Notes: generated by a model not told the origin, from the letters alone. A DNA stretch of 64,000 bases from Sphingomonas sp. IC081 (GCF_006874585.1 NZ_CP029761.1:2429001-2493000); one strand, 5' to 3'; shown: positions 46,171 through 55,611, counted from the stretch's first letter. A program made the numbers and translations.

Positions 46171-48018
46171 ATGACCTTTCAAGCCCGGCCCGAAGCCTAT
46201 CACCCCGAACCCTACCTCATCGCCTCCAACCCATCCGGCGAAGGGATACCTCGCATGGAATCCCTTCAAAACGGCACTTCCGACATCCAGGCCCTGGTAA
46301 TCGATGACGACGATGTCGACCGCGAACGCCTGATCCGCATGCTGGAGCGCTGCCCGCGCCGGATCAACGTGATGGAAGCAGCGTCGCAGGCGGAGGCGCT
46401 GCAACTGATCCGCCTTGCGGAACCGCAATTTGACATCGTCTTCCTCGACTTCGGCCTGGGCGACGGCGACGGCCGCGACCTGGTGCCGACTATCCGCGCC
46501 GAAGTTGATCCAGACTGCCCAATTGTTGCAGTCACCGGCAACGCCGACGAGCAGATCGCCGCAGATTCGATCAAGTCCGGCATGACAGAGTTCCTCACCA
46601 AGCGTGGCCTTTCGCCCGAACGCGTCGCCGCTTCGGTCGAGGAAGGCATCGCCTGGCGCAAGTACCGACAGGACTTGCGCCGCGCCGAGGAGGAACTGAC
46701 CCACCGCAGCCTTCACGATCCCCTAACTGACCTACCGAACCGCACCTTGCTGTTTGACCGGCTTGGCCAGTCATGCGCCCGTGCGCGTCGCACCGGCGAC
46801 GGTTTTGCAGTCATGATGATCGACCTCGACCGCTTCAAGGAAATCAATGACAGCTTTGGCCACGCGGTCGGTGATATCGTCCTTACCACGGTCGCCCGGC
46901 GCCTGCGCGGCCATTTGCGCGAAGTTGACACCGTAGCCCGCCTCGGCGGCGACGAGTTCGCCCTGCTGCTGCAGGACATCGACAGCGACGAAACAGCCGC
47001 AGCCATGGGCGCCAAGCTGGTCCGCCTGATCGAACAACCAATCGTCCATGAAAGCCGCGTCCTTCACGTCGGCGCCTCGCTCGGCATTGCGCTCTGCCCG
47101 CAACGCGGTTTCTCGCCGGCGGGACTGCTCTCAGCCGCTGATGACGCCATGTACGAGGCCAAGCGCGGACTTGCCAAACTGGCGACCTGGCAAGAGGACA
47201 TGCCCTCGCAACCTCCGCTCGATCCCAGGCTCATGCTGGAGGAACTGGAAACCGCAATCGCACACGATGCCCTGCAATGGCATTGGCAACCCAAGGTGGA
47301 CATGCGCGACGGCCGAGTACTCGGCTTTGAGGCGCTCGTCCGCTGGGAGCACCCACGCATCGGCAACATCCCCGCCGACCAGCTGGTTCGCGCGGTGGAA
47401 CACAGCGCCATGCTGGAAACTTTTACCCACCAGTGCATCGACAAGGTGCTAGAACAATTCGCACGGATTCAGGACAAGGTCGACGGCGCCTCGATCTCGA
47501 TAAACCTCTCGGCGCGTATGCTGGAACGCACCAGTTTCGTGGATGACCTTGTCGATATGGTGAACTGCCATCGTATCGACGCCAAGCGCGTGACGCTCGA
47601 ACTGACGGAGACCGCGCTCATCACCAACCCCTCGCAAGCACGCCAAGTTGTCGAACGGCTGCGCGAGAACGGCATTGCCCTATCCATCGACGACTTCGGC
47701 GCCGGCTTCACTTCATTCGGCTATTTGCGCGACTTCGCGATCAGCGAGATCAAGATCGACCGCTCATTCATCCAGCGCTTCACCGAAAACCGTTTCGATC
47801 AGTCGCTGGTCAACAGCCTCGTGGTGCTGTGCGAAAGCCTTGGCATTCCTCTCGTCGCCGAGGGCGTGGAAAATGAGGAAATCCGCGACTTGCTGGTATC
47901 GCTCGGCTGCTTCAACGGCCAAGGCTACGGCATCTGCCGCCCGATGCCCTATGAGGACGTCCTGGGCTGGATGGCCGACTGGCAAGAAAGCGCCCCGACG
48001 CGGCAGCTCAATGCCTGA
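46171..48018 (+). CDS. REC-GGDEF-EAL cyclic-di-GMP protein
   Basis: This 615-residue response regulator has a dual c-di-GMP output. The receiver has VIDDDDVDRERL and its acceptor Asp in FLDFGLGDG. GGDEF is intact at 259-263 and has an RxxD I-site (REVD, 250-253) at the right spacing, so product inhibition is likely. EAL is intact at 387-389, with IDDFGAGFTS and AEGVE. It lies 2 bp after the single-domain regulator, so kinase, regulator and output form one operon. ATG at 46171 is used; ATG at 46255 is an alternative with a better ribosome-binding site. Confidence 0.88.
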   Translation: MTFQARPEAYHPEPYLIASNPSGEGIPRMESLQNGTSDIQALVIDDDDVDRERLIRMLERCPRRINVMEAASQAEALQLIRLAEPQFDIVFLDFGLGDGDGRDLVPTIRAEVDPDCPIVAVTGNADEQIAADSIKSGMTEFLTKRGLSPERVAASVEEGIAWRKYRQDLRRAEEELTHRSLHDPLTDLPNRTLLFDRLGQSCARARRTGDGFAVMMIDLDRFKEINDSFGHAVGDIVLTTVARRLRGHLREVDTVARLGGDEFALLLQDIDSDETAAAMGAKLVRLIEQPIVHESRVLHVGASLGIALCPQRGFSPAGLLSAADDAMYEAKRGLAKLATWQEDMPSQPPLDPRLMLEELETAIAHDALQWHWQPKVDMRDGRVLGFEALVRWEHPRIGNIPADQLVRAVEHSAMLETFTHQCIDKVLEQFARIQDKVDGASISINLSARMLERTSFVDDLVDMVNCHRIDAKRVTLELTETALITNPSQARQVVERLRENGIALSIDDFGAGFTSFGYLRDFAISEIKIDRSFIQRFTENRFDQSLVNSLVVLCESLGIPLVAEGVENEEIRDLLVSLGCFNGQGYGICRPMPYEDVLGWMADWQESAPTRQLNA

Positions 48019-48089
48019 GCGTCCAAGAGGCAGATTTGGCCCGGCCCATTGAAGACGTCGATGGACCGGGCTTGCGGGGCCATGCGCCC

Positions 48090-48803
48090 TCAGGGCGCGC
48101 AGCGATATTCGGCCAAGGTCTTCACCACCTGACCATTGGCATCGACGATCCCGATACCTACGCCATCCACAGTTCCATTGGCCCTGGGCGGGTTCTTTTC
48201 CAGCTCGGCCACGAACGCCGCGAAGCCGTTGTGCGTCTCGTTTGCCAGCAAAGTCAGATGCGGGTCAAACTGCATGAAGACGTTGGGCGATCCATAGCGT
48301 TCGAATGCGGGCAGCTTTGCGGGGTATTCGCCCATCCACGCAGGAGGGGTAACGTCACGCGACCGAAACGGCTCGGCCGTGAGGGTAATTTCGTCCGCCA
48401 ATCGCTGCAGGGCTACGCTCCGTCCGACGCGCAGAAACAGCCAGTTGGATGCCGTCCGTTCCGATCCTTCGACGACGAGGGGAAAGGACCGGCAATCCTT
48501 CACTGCCCTGGCCACAGCAGCCTTTAGCTGGGGCTCCGCGCTCATGGGGTATCGGGTCATGTAGAGCGTGACGTGAACCGCATGGCCCTGCGCGAAGAAT
48601 GTCCTCATGCCATGCCGGGCAAGGTCGCTGCTGGTTTTCGCGACGAGATCAACGATGGATCGGGACGGAATGGCGTAGACATCGATACTCACCGTGTCCT
48701 CCGCTCGTGCTGGCTGAGCGAACATCATGAAGGCAAGGCAAAGCGGAATTAAGTGACCACGCGACAAACCAGACATCCAACTATCGAATCGAGAGATCCT
48801 CAT
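48090..48803 (-). CDS. Exported 2H phosphoesterase-like protein
   Basis: This 237-residue protein has an N-terminal signal peptide ending PARAED (cleavage near residue 36), so it is periplasmic or secreted. It carries two HxT motifs, His77-Val-Thr79 (VHVTLYM) and His182-Leu-Thr184 (DPHLTLLAN), the catalytic pair of 2H phosphoesterases. Known members cleave 2'-5' or cyclic phosphodiester bonds in RNA or nucleotides. The start codon is uncertain, as no ribosome-binding site is visible. It converges with the REC-GGDEF-EAL gene 72 bp away. Confidence 0.72.
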   Translation of the reverse strand: MRISRFDSWMSGLSRGHLIPLCLAFMMFAQPARAEDTVSIDVYAIPSRSIVDLVAKTSSDLARHGMRTFFAQGHAVHVTLYMTRYPMSAEPQLKAAVARAVKDCRSFPLVVEGSERTASNWLFLRVGRSVALQRLADEITLTAEPFRSRDVTPPAWMGEYPAKLPAFERYGSPNVFMQFDPHLTLLANETHNGFAAFVAELEKNPPRANGTVDGVGIGIVDANGQVVKTLAEYRCAP

Positions 48804-48934
48804 ACCGGAAAGGAGGAGTTTGCCCCCAAAAAAACCCGCCCCGATGATACTTCTCCGCGTTCAGCCATCGCTTCTGGACCCACCGGCCAACCTTCGCGAT
48901 CCTTCGCCGCAACAAGCGTGGAGAGGAGCACGGC

Positions 48935-49450
48935 ATGAGCGACGAAACCGCAGCGGCCATCAGTGCCGTCCGGCGCGACTGGGTGACCGAGCATCGTGAG
49001 ATGTACTTGGGCTCCGGCGGCGTGCAGGGCCATATCGTGGACATCACCCCCGTCGGCGGGCGCAAGTTCGCGACGCACTGTCTGGTCAAATACACCGGCC
49101 GCAAGAGCGGCAAGGTGTTCATCACCCCGCTCTGCTATGCCGATATCGGTGGCGAAGTGGCGATCTGCGGCTCCAAGGGCGGGGCCGACCATCATCCGCA
49201 ATGGTATCTGAACCTCGTCGCCACTTCCGAGGTCGAGTTCCAGATCGCCACGCAGGCCTTTCGCGGCACCTGGCGCGAACCGGAAGGGGCTGAGCGCCAG
49301 AAGGTGTGGGACTTCTTCATCGATTGCCACCCATTCTATGCCGACTACCAGAAGTCGACCGACCGCGTGCTACCGCTGGTTCTGCTCAAAGCAGACGAAG
49401 AAATCTCGGTTTTCAAGCCCGAGGACGCCACCGGCCTGCGCAACGCCTGA
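48935..49450 (+). CDS. Nitroreductase/deazaflavin-type DUF385 protein
   Basis: This 171-residue protein shows YTGRKSGKVFITPL and CGSKGGADHHPQWYLNLVA, diagnostic of the DUF385 (nitroreductase/F420-type) family. Members bind a flavin or deazaflavin and some reduce nitro or quinone groups. A clear GGAGAGG site precedes the ATG. It is followed after about 58 bp by a double-hotdog dehydratase, so the two may work on one substrate, but the pathway is unknown. Confidence 0.8.
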   Translation: MSDETAAAISAVRRDWVTEHREMYLGSGGVQGHIVDITPVGGRKFATHCLVKYTGRKSGKVFITPLCYADIGGEVAICGSKGGADHHPQWYLNLVATSEVEFQIATQAFRGTWREPEGAERQKVWDFFIDCHPFYADYQKSTDRVLPLVLLKADEEISVFKPEDATGLRNA

Positions 49451-49508
49451 CCTTAACTTCCGAAAACGACACCGGCGGCTGCCTTGCCGCCCAAGGACAC
49501 CTTTTCCG

Positions 49509-50684
49509 ATGAACGCTACTGCAACCGCCACACTCGACTGCTCCGACATCGACCAGTACCTCGGCAAAGTCATGGACTTCTCGCCCCTGCGCGAGCCGAT
49601 TGCGGCCAACGATATCCGGCGCTGGGTCCATGCGATGCACTACCCCAACCTCGTGCATTTCGATCCGAACTTCGCGGCCGCCAGCCGCTGGGGCGGCCTT
49701 GTCGCGCCGCAGAGCTTCCCGATCGCCACCGACGACGGCCACGGCGCCGCCCCGGCCTGCGTAGGCTGCATTCCCAATTCGCATCTGCTTTTCGCGGGCG
49801 ACGAATGGTGGTTCCATGACACCCGCATCAAGGCGGGCGACGTCATCACCAATACCCGTATTCCCTTCGACTACGCGGTCAAGGAAACCGGCTTCGGCCC
49901 CACCTGTTTCCAGCGCGGTGACAACAACTACACCAACCAGCATGGCGAGAAGATCGCCACGCAGCGCTCCACCGCCTTGCGCTACAACGCCCACGCCGGC
50001 GGCGCCACCGTCAACCCGGCCGATTTCGACGATCCCGAGTGGACCGACGAAGCCCTGACGGACATCGAGGCGCGCGTCTTCACCTGGGTGAAGATGCTGC
50101 ACGATCTTGGCCACAAGGAACGCTGGTGGGACGACGTGGCCGTGGGCGACCAGCTTCCCGAGCGCGTGTTCGGCCCGCACTCGCTGGCCAGCTTCGCCAC
50201 CGAATGGCGCGCCTATATCGTCAACACCTGGGGGACGATGAGCTTGCGCAAGAACGATCTGGAAGCGCTCGGCTTCACGCGCGAAATGGCCGGGTACGAG
50301 AACGATCCGGACATGATGAAGGAGAACCCCTTCCTCACCGACGGCGCCTATTACGGTCCCTCACGCGGACACCTGTTCCCCAAGTACGCCCGCCGCATCG
50401 GCATGCCGCGCGGCTATGGCTACGGCGCCTCGATGGGATCCTGGGTAACCGACTACCTCTCCGGATGGGCTGGCGAGCATGGCATGCTCGCCCACTCGAT
50501 ATCAAACTACCGCGGCCCAGCACTAACCGGTGACGTGACGATCCAGACGGCCGAAGTGACCGAAAAATCAATCGATTCCGAAGGGCGTCACCTTGTCCAT
50601 GTTACTCACCTGATGACGAACCAGCGCGGCGTGAAGATGTGCGTAGGCACCGCCGAGATCGCGCTGCCGAAGAAGCCGGTTTAG
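49509..50684 (+). CDS. Double-hotdog MaoC/FAS1-like dehydratase
   Basis: This 391-residue protein is built of two hotdog halves. The first half has NDIRRWVHAMHYPNLVHFDP and the second has GDQLPERVFGPHSLASFATEWRAY and ISNYRGPALTGDV (cores HAMHYPNL, RGPALTGDV). Such proteins hydrate or dehydrate acyl-CoA thioesters in degradation of unusual acids or aromatic/steroid-like compounds. It follows the DUF385 gene in the same direction. Its 3' end overlaps the convergent PhzF gene by 4 bp. Confidence 0.8.
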   Translation: MNATATATLDCSDIDQYLGKVMDFSPLREPIAANDIRRWVHAMHYPNLVHFDPNFAAASRWGGLVAPQSFPIATDDGHGAAPACVGCIPNSHLLFAGDEWWFHDTRIKAGDVITNTRIPFDYAVKETGFGPTCFQRGDNNYTNQHGEKIATQRSTALRYNAHAGGATVNPADFDDPEWTDEALTDIEARVFTWVKMLHDLGHKERWWDDVAVGDQLPERVFGPHSLASFATEWRAYIVNTWGTMSLRKNDLEALGFTREMAGYENDPDMMKENPFLTDGAYYGPSRGHLFPKYARRIGMPRGYGYGASMGSWVTDYLSGWAGEHGMLAHSISNYRGPALTGDVTIQTAEVTEKSIDSEGRHLVHVTHLMTNQRGVKMCVGTAEIALPKKPV

Positions 50685-51520
50685 AACGCCAACGTGCCGC
50701 CGGACGACACAGTATCCACCCGTCCGGCGATCCACACCGAGCCGTCGGCCTCCTGGACACAATGCACCAGGCCGTCGGCCCCGGTCTTCCGTCCCTGCGC
50801 CGCAACGTAGCTTCCTTCGGCCAGTCCGGCACCGAACAGGTATTGCGCCACCGCCGCGTTGAGGCTGCCCGTCACCGGATCCTCGCAAAGTCGCCCGGTC
50901 GCATCGGCGAAGAAGGCGCGCAGTTCGAACTGGGCGGGACCGCCAGGCGCATGCGCTCCGAGCAACGCCACATCGGTTCCCGGCGCAGCGCGGGCAGCGG
51001 GCTCAGCAGCTAACACTGCCTCTGCGCTAGACAAGTGGAGCAACTTCCAGCCCGGTCCATTGGCGGCATGAACAGCCGCGAGTATCCGCGCCGGATCCGC
51101 TCCTGTCAGACTGATCGTATCCGCCAAGTCCGCTCCATCCAGTGGTCCTTCACGCATCAACGGCGGCGCACGAAATGCCAGGCGCCCATCATGCTGCCTC
51201 ACCTCTACAAGCCCTATGCCACATTCCTGAATGATCCGCCCTGCCACCTTTGGCACCCCGTCCGCCATCAACCAGGCATGGGCGCTGCCGAGCGTCGGAT
51301 GCCCAGCAAAAGGCAGTTCTCCCGCCGGGTAGAAGATCCGGACCCGATAGTCCGCATCGGCATCATTCGGCGGCAACAGAAAGGTGGTTTCGGAAAAACC
51401 TAGCCAGCGCGTTATTGCCAGCATCTGTGCAGAATCGAGATCGTGCCCCCCGCGCACAACCCCAAGCGGATTCCCGCTAAGAGGACCTGAAGCAAAGACA
51501 TCGACCAGATCGATCTGCAT
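50681..51520 (-). CDS. PhzF-family epimerase/isomerase-like protein
   Basis: This protein has the diaminopimelate epimerase-like two-domain fold. It contains VFASGPLSGNPLGVV, a Glu at residue 44 (FSETTF), AGHPTLGSA and CEDPVTGSLNAAV. PhzF itself isomerizes an intermediate of phenazine synthesis, but most homologues have unknown substrates. ATG at 51520 is chosen because AAGGTGAC lies just upstream and the fold starts there; a frame starting at 51574 adds 18 residues. Confidence 0.85.
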   Translation of the reverse strand: MQIDLVDVFASGPLSGNPLGVVRGGHDLDSAQMLAITRWLGFSETTFLLPPNDADADYRVRIFYPAGELPFAGHPTLGSAHAWLMADGVPKVAGRIIQECGIGLVEVRQHDGRLAFRAPPLMREGPLDGADLADTISLTGADPARILAAVHAANGPGWKLLHLSSAEAVLAAEPAARAAPGTDVALLGAHAPGGPAQFELRAFFADATGRLCEDPVTGSLNAAVAQYLFGAGLAEGSYVAAQGRKTGADGLVHCVQEADGSVWIAGRVDTVSSGGTLAF

Positions 51521-51699
51521 CTGCGTCACCTTATTCGTCCCTTTCATTCCGCCGAGCCCGAAATTCCATCGCAATCAGAACGCTCTTCCTCGGCCATTTG
51601 CGTCAGTAATCCAAGTGGCGCATCAAACATGATGGAGCCTATAGCCAGATCACGCGTTAAACCGGCAAACTGACCACCTTCAAAAAGGGAAGCCGTAAA

Positions 51700-52071
51700 A
51701 TGAAGAAAACGCTTCTAGCGCTCACTATGGCCGCCGTCGCGATTCCGCTCGCAACGCCAGTGGCTGCCGATCCGCCCCGCCATGCTCCCGCCCACGGCTA
51801 TCGCGACAAGCACAAGTACGATTCGCGCGGTCGCTATGCCGAACCGCGCCGAATGTCCCGCAACGACCATGTCTGGCGCGGACATGACGGGCGCTATTAT
51901 TGCAAGCGCGACAATGGCACCACAGGCCTTATCATCGGTGCCGGTGCCGGCGCTTTGGCCGGCCACGAGATCGCCGGCAATGGCGACCAGACCCTCGGCG
52001 CGATCATCGGCGGCGTTGCTGGCGGCCTGCTCGGCCGCGAGATCGATCGCGGCGAAGTAAAGTGTCGTTGA
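51700..52071 (+). CDS. Glycine-zipper cell-envelope protein
   Basis: This 123-residue exported protein has a signal peptide that ends near ATPVAA, a basic His/Arg-rich middle region, and a C-terminal glycine-zipper 2TM segment. The zipper reads GLIIGAGAGALAGHEIAG and GAIIGGVAGGLLGREIDRG. Proteins of this type associate with the outer or inner membrane and often respond to envelope or osmotic stress. It is monocistronic, with AAGGGA before the ATG and a long hairpin after the stop. Confidence 0.8.
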   Translation: MKKTLLALTMAAVAIPLATPVAADPPRHAPAHGYRDKHKYDSRGRYAEPRRMSRNDHVWRGHDGRYYCKRDNGTTGLIIGAGAGALAGHEIAGNGDQTLGAIIGGVAGGLLGREIDRGEVKCR

Positions 52072-52094
52072 TCGTAACCTGACGACCTGCCGGG

Positions 52095-52133
52095 GGGCAA
52101 TGCCGCGCGCCGCCAAGGCGAGCGGCATTGCCC
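52095..52133 (+). terminator. Long perfect hairpin after the glycine-zipper gene
   Basis: A 12-bp stem (GGGCAATGCCGC with GCGGCATTGCCC, 15-nt loop) lies 23 bp past the stop. There is only TTC after the stem, so it is a weak or factor-dependent terminator. Confidence 0.55.
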
Positions 52134-52334
52134 TTCAAAGTATCGTGCAAGCATGAATGCGGACCTAGGAACGCTCCCTAGCCCTTCCAACTCATGATCT
52201 TAGTCTCTGTCCTCTAGCCCAGTTAGCGCGCAAGCGTGCGGTCAGTCCGGGAGCTTCCCAGGTCGCTCGCTTGACATCCTGTCAGGGGGCTTCCGGCAGG
52301 CAGAACGTGATTGCGAAGGGGATGGGCTGATCAC

Positions 52335-53813
52335 ATGAACGCGATTTCGACCGACATCGGCGCCGCCGCAAAAGCCAATATCGCACCGCTTACAGAGAGC
52401 AACTATCGGCTCTTTCCCAAGCTGCGGGCGATGATGGTCAAACATGCCCCAAAGGCGCTCGCGCGGCTTTACGAACGTATCGAGGCCACTCCTGACCTTG
52501 CCCGCATGCTTCCCAGTGCAGAGATCCGAGAACGCGCATCCAACGCGCAGTATGAGCACTGGCTCAAGATGTTCTCCGGTCGCTTCGATAGTGCTGCCCG
52601 CGCCCGAAGCCAAAAGATCGGCGAGATCCATGCCCGTGTTGGACTAACGCCGGACTATTACGTCACAGCCTATGCCACCGTGCTAGAGGACGTGATCGTC
52701 GCGATGCTGTCAGGCAAATTCATCACGCCGCTCAACAGCCGCACCACCGGTCAAGTCATCGGGACACTGGTTCGGGCTTCCCTTGAAGACATGCAGATCG
52801 CACTGGGCACCTACTTCCTGCACGAGGCCCAAACCCGCGACCGCGCACTGACCGCCATGAGCGACGCCATGGCGGAAGTCGCCAACGGCAACCTCCAGGC
52901 CCAACTCGCGGATTTGCCATCCTCGTTCGAAAAACTTGCCGTCGATTTCCATGAAATGCGACGCCGGATGAGCGCAATGGTGATGGACATCACCGAATCC
53001 GCGGAAAGCGTGAAAGTCAGCGCTCAGGAAATCAATGCAGCGGCCAGCGACCTTGCCTATCGAACCGAAAGTCAGGCGGCCACGATCGCTCGTGTCGCCG
53101 AAGGCATCCGTGACGTGACTGGGGCAATCACTACCACAGCCAGCAGCGCCACTCAGGTCAACGCCAGCGTCGCCGAAGTGGCCCGGCACGCCCACCACGG
53201 CGGAACAGTGATGGAATCAGCCGTCGAGGCCATGGACAAGATCAAGAACAGCTCCGCCCAGATTGCCAGCATCATCGACGTCATTGAGGCCATTGCCTTC
53301 CAGACCAACTTGCTTGCGCTCAACGCCGGTGTCGAGGCTGCCCGTGCTGGCGAGGCAGGCAAAGGCTTTGCCGTTGTCGCCACCGAGGTGCGCGCGCTAG
53401 CCCATCGCACCACGGAATCGGCAAACAACATCAAGGACCTCATTACGACCTCGACGCAAGATGTGCACGAAGGCGTAGACCTTGTCGCGCAAACGCGCGC
53501 CGCATTGGAGGAGATCATCGGCAAGCTCGCCGACACGACCGAGCGCGCCGACGAGATCTCCCGCCTCTCCGGCTCGCAAGCAGAAACGATGCGAGGTCTT
53601 TCGGGCGAAATCCAGCAACTCGACTCAAACACACAGCAGAACGCCGCCATGGTCGAGGAATCGAACGCCGCCGCACGCGCACTTACCGAGCAGGCAGACG
53701 GGATGACCCAGACAGTAGGCAAGTTCAAGTTCGAGCGCCGCACTCGCCTGCGTGGCGACGACGAAGGTGCTCGTTCTGTACACAGCGTGATCAAGAAAGC
53801 GGTCGGATTCTAA
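52335..53813 (+). CDS. Globin-coupled methyl-accepting chemotaxis protein (oxygen sensor)
   Basis: This 492-residue soluble chemoreceptor has an N-terminal globin sensor domain (about 1-160) with the proximal heme ligand His99 in IGEIHARVGLTPDYYVTAY (core HARVGLTPDYY). A short linker and a signalling coiled coil follow, with the conserved hairpin tip IAFQTNLLALNAGVEAARAG (core TNLLALNAGVEAARAG). It resembles HemAT, an O2 or CO/NO sensor for aerotaxis. It is the only receptor gene in the window and likely feeds the che operon 20 kb away. ATG at 52335 is used. Confidence 0.92.
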   Translation: MNAISTDIGAAAKANIAPLTESNYRLFPKLRAMMVKHAPKALARLYERIEATPDLARMLPSAEIRERASNAQYEHWLKMFSGRFDSAARARSQKIGEIHARVGLTPDYYVTAYATVLEDVIVAMLSGKFITPLNSRTTGQVIGTLVRASLEDMQIALGTYFLHEAQTRDRALTAMSDAMAEVANGNLQAQLADLPSSFEKLAVDFHEMRRRMSAMVMDITESAESVKVSAQEINAAASDLAYRTESQAATIARVAEGIRDVTGAITTTASSATQVNASVAEVARHAHHGGTVMESAVEAMDKIKNSSAQIASIIDVIEAIAFQTNLLALNAGVEAARAGEAGKGFAVVATEVRALAHRTTESANNIKDLITTSTQDVHEGVDLVAQTRAALEEIIGKLADTTERADEISRLSGSQAETMRGLSGEIQQLDSNTQQNAAMVEESNAAARALTEQADGMTQTVGKFKFERRTRLRGDDEGARSVHSVIKKAVGF

Positions 53814-53853
53814 TCCGACTGCGATCCAGCGCTCGACGTCCGCAAGATCACAA

Positions 53854-54636
53854 TCAGCTCAACCGCCCACGCAGACCTGATGCCGCAGGGGACGGCGCGC
53901 CCAGCGACAATGCGCGTTCACCAGGGTCCCCAAGCCAGCGCGCCGGGCAATTCCATACACGCGTGACGACTTCGCGTGACAAGGCGATCTCGGGCGGTCC
54001 TTCGGCAACTACCCTGCCCTTTTCCAGCACCACCACCTGGTCTGCATGGTTCATCGCCGTTGCCAGATCGTGCAGCACAAGCACCACCCCACGACCGACA
54101 TTCGCCTGCTGACGGAAATGGCGCATGAGCGAAGCCGCATGGGCAAGATCAAGAGCGGCGAAAGGCTCGTCAGCCAGCAGCCAGCCGGGCTGGGTCGCCA
54201 AAACCCGTGCCATCAGTGCCCGTGCCCGCTCACCGCCCGACAGGCGGGAAACCGGACGATGTCGCAGTTCCTGCAAATCCATCGCCGCTATGGCGTCCTC
54301 GATCGCCTCTCGTGATTCGATCGCGGGTGCGTCCTTCCACGGCAGCCGGCCAAGAGAGATCAACACTTCGACCGATACGTCCCAGGCCACCTCCGGTGAC
54401 TGCGGAAGATAGCCGATCCATCGCGCGCGGCGCGAAAGAGTCTGGCGGTGCAATGGCAATCCGCCAAGCAGCGTCTCGCCGCTATCAGGGAGCATCAACC
54501 CGGCGAGGCACGACAATGCGGTCGACTTCCCAGCACCGTTAGGCCCGCAGATCGCGGTGACCATTCCGCGCCGGCATTGCAGCGACACTCTGTCAAGCCG
54601 TCCTGCGACGCCAGCCAGATTAAGAGCGAGCGTCAT
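53854..54636 (-). CDS. btuD: Vitamin B12 ABC transporter ATPase
   Basis: This 260-residue ABC ATPase has Walker A GPNGAGKS, signature LSGGERARA and Walker B WLLADEPFAALD. The ATG overlaps the permease TGA (ATGA), indicating coupling. It is the last gene of the B12 operon, after btuB, btuF and btuC. Iron-siderophore transporters share this architecture, but the riboswitch upstream of btuB supports cobalamin. Confidence 0.88.
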   Translation of the reverse strand: MTLALNLAGVAGRLDRVSLQCRRGMVTAICGPNGAGKSTALSCLAGLMLPDSGETLLGGLPLHRQTLSRRARWIGYLPQSPEVAWDVSVEVLISLGRLPWKDAPAIESREAIEDAIAAMDLQELRHRPVSRLSGGERARALMARVLATQPGWLLADEPFAALDLAHAASLMRHFRQQANVGRGVVLVLHDLATAMNHADQVVVLEKGRVVAEGPPEIALSREVVTRVWNCPARWLGDPGERALSLGAPSPAASGLRGRLS

Positions 54637-55598
54637 GCCAATTCCTTGCGCATGCGCAGCAAGAGCCGCAGGAAGAACGGCGTACCGAGCAGGCTGAGCG
54701 CAATGCCCAGCCGCAACTCGCCCCCCGCCAGCGGCAAAATGCGGCATAGGCAGTCCGCCAGCAGCATCAGCAATGCACCAGCCAATGCAGAAGGCAACAA
54801 CAACGACGAGGGGCGACGGTCGGTAAGTGGGCGCACCAGATGGGGCACCATCAGCCCGACGAATCCGATAATCCCGGCCACTGCCACACCAGCTCCAACG
54901 GTGAGCCCAACCCCTGCAATCATCAAAGCTCGCAAACGCAACAGGTCGACGCCAAGTGAATGGGCGGCGACTTCACCCAGCGTCATCGCGTCGAGGTCAC
55001 GTCCGGCAATCCCCAGCACCATGGCTCCCAGCACTGTAAGCGGCGCCGCGATCCACACCTCGTGCCAACTTCTATCGGCTAGTGAACCCATCATCCAGGT
55101 CACTATCTCACTCATCGCAAAGGGGGACGGGCTAAGACTGATGGCAAGGCTCATCAGCGCGCCGGCCAGACTGGATACCATCAATCCCGCAAGCGTGAAC
55201 AAAGCCACTCCGCCGCCACGTCCGGCGATCAGCGCCAGCAGAGCCATCGCCCCGCCCGCCCCCGCCAGCGCGAAGAGCGGCAACATATAGGGAGCGGCGG
55301 CATAGCCGGTCCAGAAACTCAGCACTGCGCCCAGTGCGGCCCCGGGGGCGATCCCGAACAGGCCGGGGTCGGCAAGCGGATTGCGCAAATAACCCTGCAT
55401 CGCGGCTCCGGCAGTGCCGAGCCCTCCGCCCAGAACCAACGCCAGCACTGCACGCGGCAGTCGTAGTTCGACGAGGATCACCGACGCAGTCTGCAATTGC
55501 GGCGCAAGCGGGTCGATCCACACCCGCCCCGCCAGCAACGACAGCGGCACGGCAAGCAGCAGTGCAGCAAGCAGCGCGAGAATCACACGGATGTTCAT
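54633..55598 (-). CDS. btuC: Vitamin B12 ABC transporter permease
   Basis: This is a permease of the FecCD family, about 321 residues from the ATG at 55598 and about ten hydrophobic segments. LRNPLADPGLFGIAPGAALGA (core RNPLADPGLFGIAPGAALG) and LIGFVGLMVPHLVR (core GFVGLMVPHLVR) are characteristic. A longer frame to 55883 overlaps btuF and is not supported. It couples with btuD by an ATGA overlap and starts 13 bp after the btuF stop. Confidence 0.88.
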   Translation of the reverse strand: MNIRVILALLAALLLAVPLSLLAGRVWIDPLAPQLQTASVILVELRLPRAVLALVLGGGLGTAGAAMQGYLRNPLADPGLFGIAPGAALGAVLSFWTGYAAAPYMLPLFALAGAGGAMALLALIAGRGGGVALFTLAGLMVSSLAGALMSLAISLSPSPFAMSEIVTWMMGSLADRSWHEVWIAAPLTVLGAMVLGIAGRDLDAMTLGEVAAHSLGVDLLRLRALMIAGVGLTVGAGVAVAGIIGFVGLMVPHLVRPLTDRRPSSLLLPSALAGALLMLLADCLCRILPLAGGELRLGIALSLLGTPFFLRLLLRMRKELA

Positions 55599-55611
55599 GA
55601 GTGGGGGGAAT

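Noticed and set aside
46171-46254. Possible later start of the REC-GGDEF-EAL gene at 46255
   Set aside because: The receiver begins after residue 28, so either start gives the same domains. The 46171 start is kept because it lies 2 bp after the preceding stop, as in a coupled operon.
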